DNA of 64,000 nt from Pseudomonas sp. RSB 5.4 (lineage in GTDB: Bacteria > Pseudomonadota > Gammaproteobacteria > Pseudomonadales > Pseudomonadaceae): NCBI RefSeq assembly GCF_037126175.1, contig NZ_CP146986.1:3748501-3812500 (forward strand). Reading direction: 5' to 3'. The notes under the pieces were generated by a model, which saw only the letters and a list, made by a program, of their open reading frames with translations, was not told the origin of the DNA and searched no databases. The translations under genes and the position numbers were made by a program. How positions within the stretch are numbered: the stretch's first letter is position 1; every line of letters begins with the position of its first letter. Shown here piece by piece: positions 60,140 through 64,000 of the stretch.

Positions 60140-60163
60140 AAGCCGGCCACAAGCCGGCTTTTT
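60140..60163 (+). terminator. Intrinsic terminator in the repressor-lipoprotein gap
   Basis: AAGCCGGC and GCCGGCTT form an 8-bp stem with a 5-nt loop followed by TTT. Because it precedes the lipoprotein gene and follows no annotated CDS at close range, it implies a short upstream transcript. Confidence 0.8.
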
Positions 60164-60219
60164 AATGCCTGAAAGAAAGTGCTCCGGCAGTCCACACACG
60201 CTTACAAGGAAAGTAAAAC

Positions 60220-60654
60220 GTGCAGCTCGACAGTTACCGCTCTGCTCTGAAATCAGTCGTTTTGACTGCCGCTTTAGGCGTTTGCCTATCCGGCTGCGTC
60301 GGTGCCATCGTGGCCCTGCCGGAGAAAACCACGCTTAGAACAGATGAGCACAAAGCCCTCAGCGCACGCTCGATTAATCCGAATATCACCAGGACCGAAA
60401 GATCGACACCTACTCGAGAATGGTGCGGTATCACGGTTTGGGCTCTGGTGATTCCTGTGCCGTTGAAGTTGCCAGTGTGTACCTCGTACTTCGAGCAGTC
60501 CTTCGGCAGCGACGAATTCGGCAAAGAAGTGGTCTTGCTCAACTCAGAGCAAAAAGTGGCGTCCCAGTTCTACGCTTGCGGTCCATTGATGGTCCTGGCG
60601 CCGGTAGTTCACGAATATCAGGGCAATGCGTTCTGCGGTGTGTTCCCCAAATAA
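60220..60654 (+). CDS. Putative lipoprotein of unknown function
   Basis: A 144-residue protein starting at GTG 60220, with AAGGA 9 nt upstream. The N-terminus is a lipoprotein signal with lipobox LSGC (Cys26). The mature part has several cysteines (near residues 69, 87, 119 and 138), possibly disulphide-bonded, and no recognised domain. It converges on the yfaP-like gene with an 8-bp gap. Codon usage is slightly less GC-biased than that of its neighbours. Confidence 0.6.
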   Translation: MQLDSYRSALKSVVLTAALGVCLSGCVGAIVALPEKTTLRTDEHKALSARSINPNITRTERSTPTREWCGITVWALVIPVPLKLPVCTSYFEQSFGSDEFGKEVVLLNSEQKVASQFYACGPLMVLAPVVHEYQGNAFCGVFPK

Positions 60655-60662
60655 CCGGAGCC

Positions 60663-61475
60663 TCACGGATAACTGAACGACTTCACCAGCGTCAACTCCC
60701 CCACCGCCCGCATCGGCACCACAAACGTCTCCATCTTCTCACTCGGCGTGCCTTCCTCGGTAATCACCGTCACCTGCGCCGTGGTCAGCGGCTGCACCGC
60801 CTCTTCCCCACCCTCGTCATCCCCGCGATACCCACCGCCGAAATAATTCACGTACACCAGATACTGGCCCTTGATCGGCGCCGGCATGGCGAAGATTTCC
60901 GGGCCATAACCTGTGGTGACGTCGACGTCGAGCGTACCGCCGTTGGGCGCGACGCGGTCGCCATACCAGATGTGCGCGCCATCGGGGGTGATCAGGTGCA
61001 GGTCGAGGTCGGTGCCGTCGCTGTCCCACGACAGCAGCACGCGCAGTTTGGCCGGGGTGGCGCCGCCGCTGGCGTTGATGAATTGGGTGCGATGGCGTTG
61101 CTGACCGTCAGGGCTGCGTACTTCGACGCTGTTGCTGCCGTTGGGGAAGGAGAACGGACGGTCGAAGTGGCCGCTGTCGTCGATTTTCAGCGGCATGCTG
61201 ACGCCGTTGACGATCAGTCGGCCCGGCTCCTTGCTCTTGGGGGTGGCTTTGATTTCACCGCTGATGCGTGCGGTGTTGGCCTGGCCAACCGGTGTATTGA
61301 CCGAGGAGGCCGGGTAGTTGACGGTCTGGCGGAAGTTTTCGCCTTCGCCCTCGGGCGCGCCGGAGCGCCAGCCGCCGACCGGGGTGTCGAGTTTGACGCT
61401 GTCGGCGGCCATTGCCATCGGCAATGCATGGAACGCGCAGAGCAACAGCAAGACCTGTGGATAACGGAGTGTCAT
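60663..61475 (-). CDS. yfaP: YfaP-like protein (DUF2135)
   Basis: A 270-residue exported protein (signal peptide about 1-23, ending AMA). The C-terminal DUF2135 domain (about 140-235) has VLLSWDSDGTDLDLHLITPDGAHIWYGD and LVYVNYFGGGY, a calcium-type beta-sandwich look. In E. coli yfaP sits in the yfaS-yfaT-yfaA-yfaQ-yfaP cluster; here it is the last gene after yfaQ and the macroglobulin, in the same order. It starts 3 bp after yfaQ. Confidence 0.82.
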   Translation of the reverse strand: MTLRYPQVLLLLCAFHALPMAMAADSVKLDTPVGGWRSGAPEGEGENFRQTVNYPASSVNTPVGQANTARISGEIKATPKSKEPGRLIVNGVSMPLKIDDSGHFDRPFSFPNGSNSVEVRSPDGQQRHRTQFINASGGATPAKLRVLLSWDSDGTDLDLHLITPDGAHIWYGDRVAPNGGTLDVDVTTGYGPEIFAMPAPIKGQYLVYVNYFGGGYRGDDEGGEEAVQPLTTAQVTVITEEGTPSEKMETFVVPMRAVGELTLVKSFSYP

Positions 61476-61478
61476 GGT

Positions 61479-63098
61479 CTATTCCAGCAAGAGGTGACGG
61501 GCGAGCCCTTCAATGTAGGTTTCATCCTGGCCATTGGGATGTGCTTCAAAGGCCAGGTGCAGGTATTCGTGAGTCAGGTCGAGGCGGTCCTGCAGCGTCA
61601 GCACGCCACGCACGTAAATACGTTGGCGTTCGCGATCGACAAAGGGGCGACCGAAAGCGAGTTTGCACACGGCGAAGGTGCTGACTTCGTTGTAGCCGGT
61701 TTCGCTTTCAAGCTTAGGACGCCAGCCACGACGCTGCTTTTGCAGCCAGTCTTGCGCGGCGGGCAGTGCTTCGCAGGAGGCGACCGGGTTGTCCCAGCGG
61801 CTGAGGCTGGCGCGCGGATAGGCGTGCAGCAGAATCGCGTCGTAGCGCTGACCGGCATTGGCCTGCTCGACGGCCTGTTGCCATGCGAGTTTGTCCGGGC
61901 CGGGCTGGTCGGAGTGATAGGTGACGGTGCTGCCGGCCAGCACCAGATCCGCTGTCCACGCCGCGATGTTGCGCGACTCGGCGGAAGCCGGGCGTGGGGC
62001 GACGCGCTGACGGTTACTGCTGTCGTCGATACTCAGACAATCGCCATTGCGCGTGGCGTTTTGCAGCAAGTAGGTGCGGATCGCCACGGCCAGCGCCTTG
62101 GCGGCTTCGGCGGGTTCGGGTTTGGCTTCACGCTCAAGGACGCGGGCGACGTATTCTTCGCGATCGAGCCGTGCGACGAGTTTGTCGTTGAGCAGAAACA
62201 GTTCGCCGGCGCTGTGGATATCCAGCGCATTGCCATTGGCGAATTCGACGCGGTAGTCGCCCTGCAAAGGCCCGGAGCCAGCAACGCGCTCACCCGACAG
62301 GACTCGCGAAACCGGATACCGCGAGAACAGTCCGACCTCAACACAACGCCCCGCCTCGGCCGGCCATGACGCTGGCAACACCGTCGCCAACGCCTGCCCG
62401 TAATGGCGCAAAACCATCTGACTGGTGCCACGCCCACCGGCCCAGATCGGCGAACCGTCTGCCGTCCAACCGGCGAAACCACCCTGCCGCGATTGCGGAT
62501 CCTGATCGCCGAGCCAGCTCCAGGTTTTCACCCGCAGGCGTCCGCCCAGCTCACCGACGACATTGCCGTCCGCCGCATTCAGCACAACGTCGAGCAACAC
62601 CCGGCGCGTCTGCTCCTGCGCCGGCAGCACCGACAACACCTTCAGCAAGTCAGCCACGGAAACCCGGGTAGCCGGTTGCACGGTTGGCAAATACAGCAAC
62701 CACGACGGTGCCTGCCGCGCTTGCCAATACGTGCGCCAATCGGCAGCAGCAATGCCCAATCGCGCCGGCTCAAAGTACAAGCCGCAGGATTTCACCAACG
62801 CCTGATCGCGCTCGATCTTGCCGCCCGCCGAGCAGCAATAAACCTCCTCCTTCGACTGCCCGCGACATTCATACGCTGGCTCGCGCGCGCCGGTATCCAC
62901 CAGCCACGCATAGACGAACAATTTCCACAGACTGCCCAGCGGCGTATCCAGCGTCGACGGCAAGGGCTCGCGGGCGATCAGTTGCGTCTGATTCAACGAC
63001 AGCAACTCGCCCTTGTACGCCAGCCGCAACGGCTCATCCTGCGCCGTCGCCAGCGCAGGCATCACACACATCAGCAGCCACAGCAGCGGCCGGTTCAT
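61479..63098 (-). CDS. yfaQ: YfaQ-like protein (DUF2300)
   Basis: A 539-residue exported protein (signal peptide about 1-19). Three regions are visible. The N-terminal part (about 45-230) resembles a degenerate penicillin-binding domain: SLWK (Ser56-Lys59), SCG (104-106) and KTW (191-193) replace SxxK, SxN and KTG. The middle (about 310-350) reads DREEYVARVLEREAKPEP...ALAVAIRTYLL, like SpoIID/LytB. The C-terminal DUF2300 has HEYLH (510-514), a zinc-type HExxH. It lies 1 bp after the macroglobulin gene. Function unknown; the domain reading is inference. Confidence 0.75.
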   Translation of the reverse strand: MNRPLLWLLMCVMPALATAQDEPLRLAYKGELLSLNQTQLIAREPLPSTLDTPLGSLWKLFVYAWLVDTGAREPAYECRGQSKEEVYCCSAGGKIERDQALVKSCGLYFEPARLGIAAADWRTYWQARQAPSWLLYLPTVQPATRVSVADLLKVLSVLPAQEQTRRVLLDVVLNAADGNVVGELGGRLRVKTWSWLGDQDPQSRQGGFAGWTADGSPIWAGGRGTSQMVLRHYGQALATVLPASWPAEAGRCVEVGLFSRYPVSRVLSGERVAGSGPLQGDYRVEFANGNALDIHSAGELFLLNDKLVARLDREEYVARVLEREAKPEPAEAAKALAVAIRTYLLQNATRNGDCLSIDDSSNRQRVAPRPASAESRNIAAWTADLVLAGSTVTYHSDQPGPDKLAWQQAVEQANAGQRYDAILLHAYPRASLSRWDNPVASCEALPAAQDWLQKQRRGWRPKLESETGYNEVSTFAVCKLAFGRPFVDRERQRIYVRGVLTLQDRLDLTHEYLHLAFEAHPNGQDETYIEGLARHLLLE

Positions 63099-63099
63099 G

Positions 63100-64000
63100 T
63101 CAGTTGACCGTGACCTGACCGAGGGCAGCTTGCGCTTCCTGGGCCTGATGCTGCGGGGCGTAGACCTGAGTGAAGCGCACCGGCGGCAGGTTGAACTGAC
63201 CCTTCTGCGAGAAACGCACCAGATGGCGCAGACGCAATTCGCCACTCAGCGCATCCACCGGCACCGCGTAAGCCAGTTGCCCCGGCTCGAAGCGCGCCTT
63301 CTCCAGCGCGGTCGGTTCGGTGCCGTCCTTGCCCTGCAACTTGATACCCCAGGTGGTGCGCTCGACATCGGCGCCCGGTGGCAGCGGCACTTCAAGCATG
63401 CCGTAGCGCAGCGGTTTCGGCGCCTTGCTGGTGAGGATCACTTCGTCCAGGTACAGACTGTCGCTGGACAGCGGCTTGGTGCCCACCGGCTCCAGTTTGA
63501 AGGTGAAGGCTTCGTCGCCCGGCACCAGTCGCGACAGGCGCCGGGTGATGGTCACGGCCATTGGATCGACCGCCGGTTGCCGGGTCTGGAAGCTCAGCGC
63601 CGCCCGCAGCGGACGCTCCTGAGTGCCGGACACCGACAACACGCTCGGCACCGGCGTCGCCCCCTGCCACGTCCAGAACATCTCGCCGGTCGCGCCGTAG
63701 TTTTTCTTCCAGCCTTCACCCGGCATCAGCGCGATGGTCGGCGAGGCCTGGGCGATGCTGCGTTGCAACCAGCTCAGCGCCAGGGCGCGTTCGAGGGTCG
63801 ATTGCTGTGGCAGCAGACGTTGCAGCAACGCCGTCGCACGGGCCTGATCGAACGCTTGCAGCGACAGGTTCAGCGCTTCGGCAAACGGCTGCGAACTGAC
63901 CGCCAGACGCTGTTGCGCCGCGCCAACCTGACGATTGAATGCGTCCGGCAACGCGACTTTCGACTGAGTCGCCAGCGCCGCGGTCAACACCCGCGCCGCC
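63100..64000 (-). CDS. Alpha-2-macroglobulin family protein, C-terminal part (partial)
   Basis: The frame is open to the right edge, so only about 300 C-terminal residues are visible. They include a bait/thioester-distal region and the receptor-like domain (TFKLEPVGTKPLSSDSLYLDEVILTSKAPKPLRYGMLEVPLPPGADVE ...). The neighbours yfaQ and yfaP mark it as the YfaS/MagD type, a periplasmic protease trap. The thioester region lies outside the window and could not be checked. Confidence 0.82.
   Translation of the reverse strand, partial: AARVLTAALATQSKVALPDAFNRQVGAAQQRLAVSSQPFAEALNLSLQAFDQARATALLQRLLPQQSTLERALALSWLQRSIAQASPTIALMPGEGWKKNYGATGEMFWTWQGATPVPSVLSVSGTQERPLRAALSFQTRQPAVDPMAVTITRRLSRLVPGDEAFTFKLEPVGTKPLSSDSLYLDEVILTSKAPKPLRYGMLEVPLPPGADVERTTWGIKLQGKDGTEPTALEKARFEPGQLAYAVPVDALSGELRLRHLVRFSQKGQFNLPPVRFTQVYAPQHQAQEAQAALGQVTVN

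Larger units (their letters stand above)
59829..60219. other. Gap between the S24 repressor and a lipoprotein gene
   Basis: The 391-bp gap holds a single REP, a region with promoter-like TATCCT near 59975, a 32-codon ORF (60023-60121) and a terminator (60140-60163), all of which suggest a small transcript. The rest contains nothing recognised. Confidence 0.55.

Overview
The window is a contiguous piece of a GC-rich Pseudomonas chromosome, most probably of the P. fluorescens group. The evidence is the gene order, which from memory closely follows the P. aeruginosa PAO1 stretch from ladS (PA3974) to ppa (PA4031), strongly biased codon usage that creates long antisense shadow ORFs, and many REP palindrome pairs typical of fluorescent pseudomonads. 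I see no rRNA, tRNA, insertion sequence, CRISPR array or prophage.

Layout. 1-4.8 kb: end of an Lrp/AsnC regulator, a DUF2788 membrane protein, rluE, amn and an AidB-type acyl-CoA dehydrogenase. 4.9-7.2 kb: LadS-type hybrid sensor kinase. 7.7-10.4 kb: thiD-thiE-hemL. 10.6-17.2 kb: Sel1-repeat protein, DUF1820 protein, miaB and the phoH-ybeY-corC-lnt operon. 17.4-25 kb: YdcF protein, small unknown, leuS-lptE-holA, a 54-codon arfA missed by length cut-offs, and a SltB3-like lytic transglycosylase. 25-37.7 kb, all minus strand: LD-carboxypeptidase, then a large envelope, lipoate and ribosome cluster (proA-nadD-rsfS-rlmH-pbpA-rodA-mltB-rlpA-dacA-ybeD-lipB-lipA). 37.8-47.3 kb: mpg, a DedA-PAP2 fusion, Lon-substrate-domain protein, lrgAB-like pair, MaoC dehydratase, a MORN-repeat/caspase-like lipoprotein, Rossmann protein, YceK-like lipoprotein, ubiX and mpl. 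47.4-55.8 kb: ethanolamine catabolism (eatR regulator, exaC aldehyde dehydrogenase, eat permease, eutB, eutC). 55.9-58.9 kb: GNAT acetyltransferase, DedA protein, mtfA, ppa. 59-64 kb: LexA/CI-like S24 repressor, a possible small transcript, a lipoprotein, and the 3' part of a yfaP/yfaQ/alpha-2-macroglobulin (mag-like) operon that leaves the window.

How genes work together. The ethanolamine genes form a microcompartment-free pathway: Eat imports ethanolamine, EutBC split it to acetaldehyde and ammonia, and ExaC oxidises acetaldehyde to acetate. Two well-matched sigma-54 promoters (before exaC and eat) and an inverted repeat upstream of the first fit control by the enhancer-binding protein EatR encoded divergently. 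The central cluster combines PBP2/RodA elongation machinery with DacA, MltB and RlpA, next to lipoate synthesis and ribosome maturation.

The most notable non-standard signals are: (1) four tandem 125-bp units that fuse a REP half to the last 20 codons of eatR; (2) an arfA gene with a strong hairpin inside its coding region and a C-terminus resembling an SsrA tag; (3) a YfaQ-like protein that appears to carry degenerate penicillin-binding motifs, a SpoIID-like segment and an HExxH motif; (4) two different REP families carrying the same short insertion at the hairpin apex; and (5) a MORN-repeat lipoprotein fused to a C13/caspase-like His-Cys domain.
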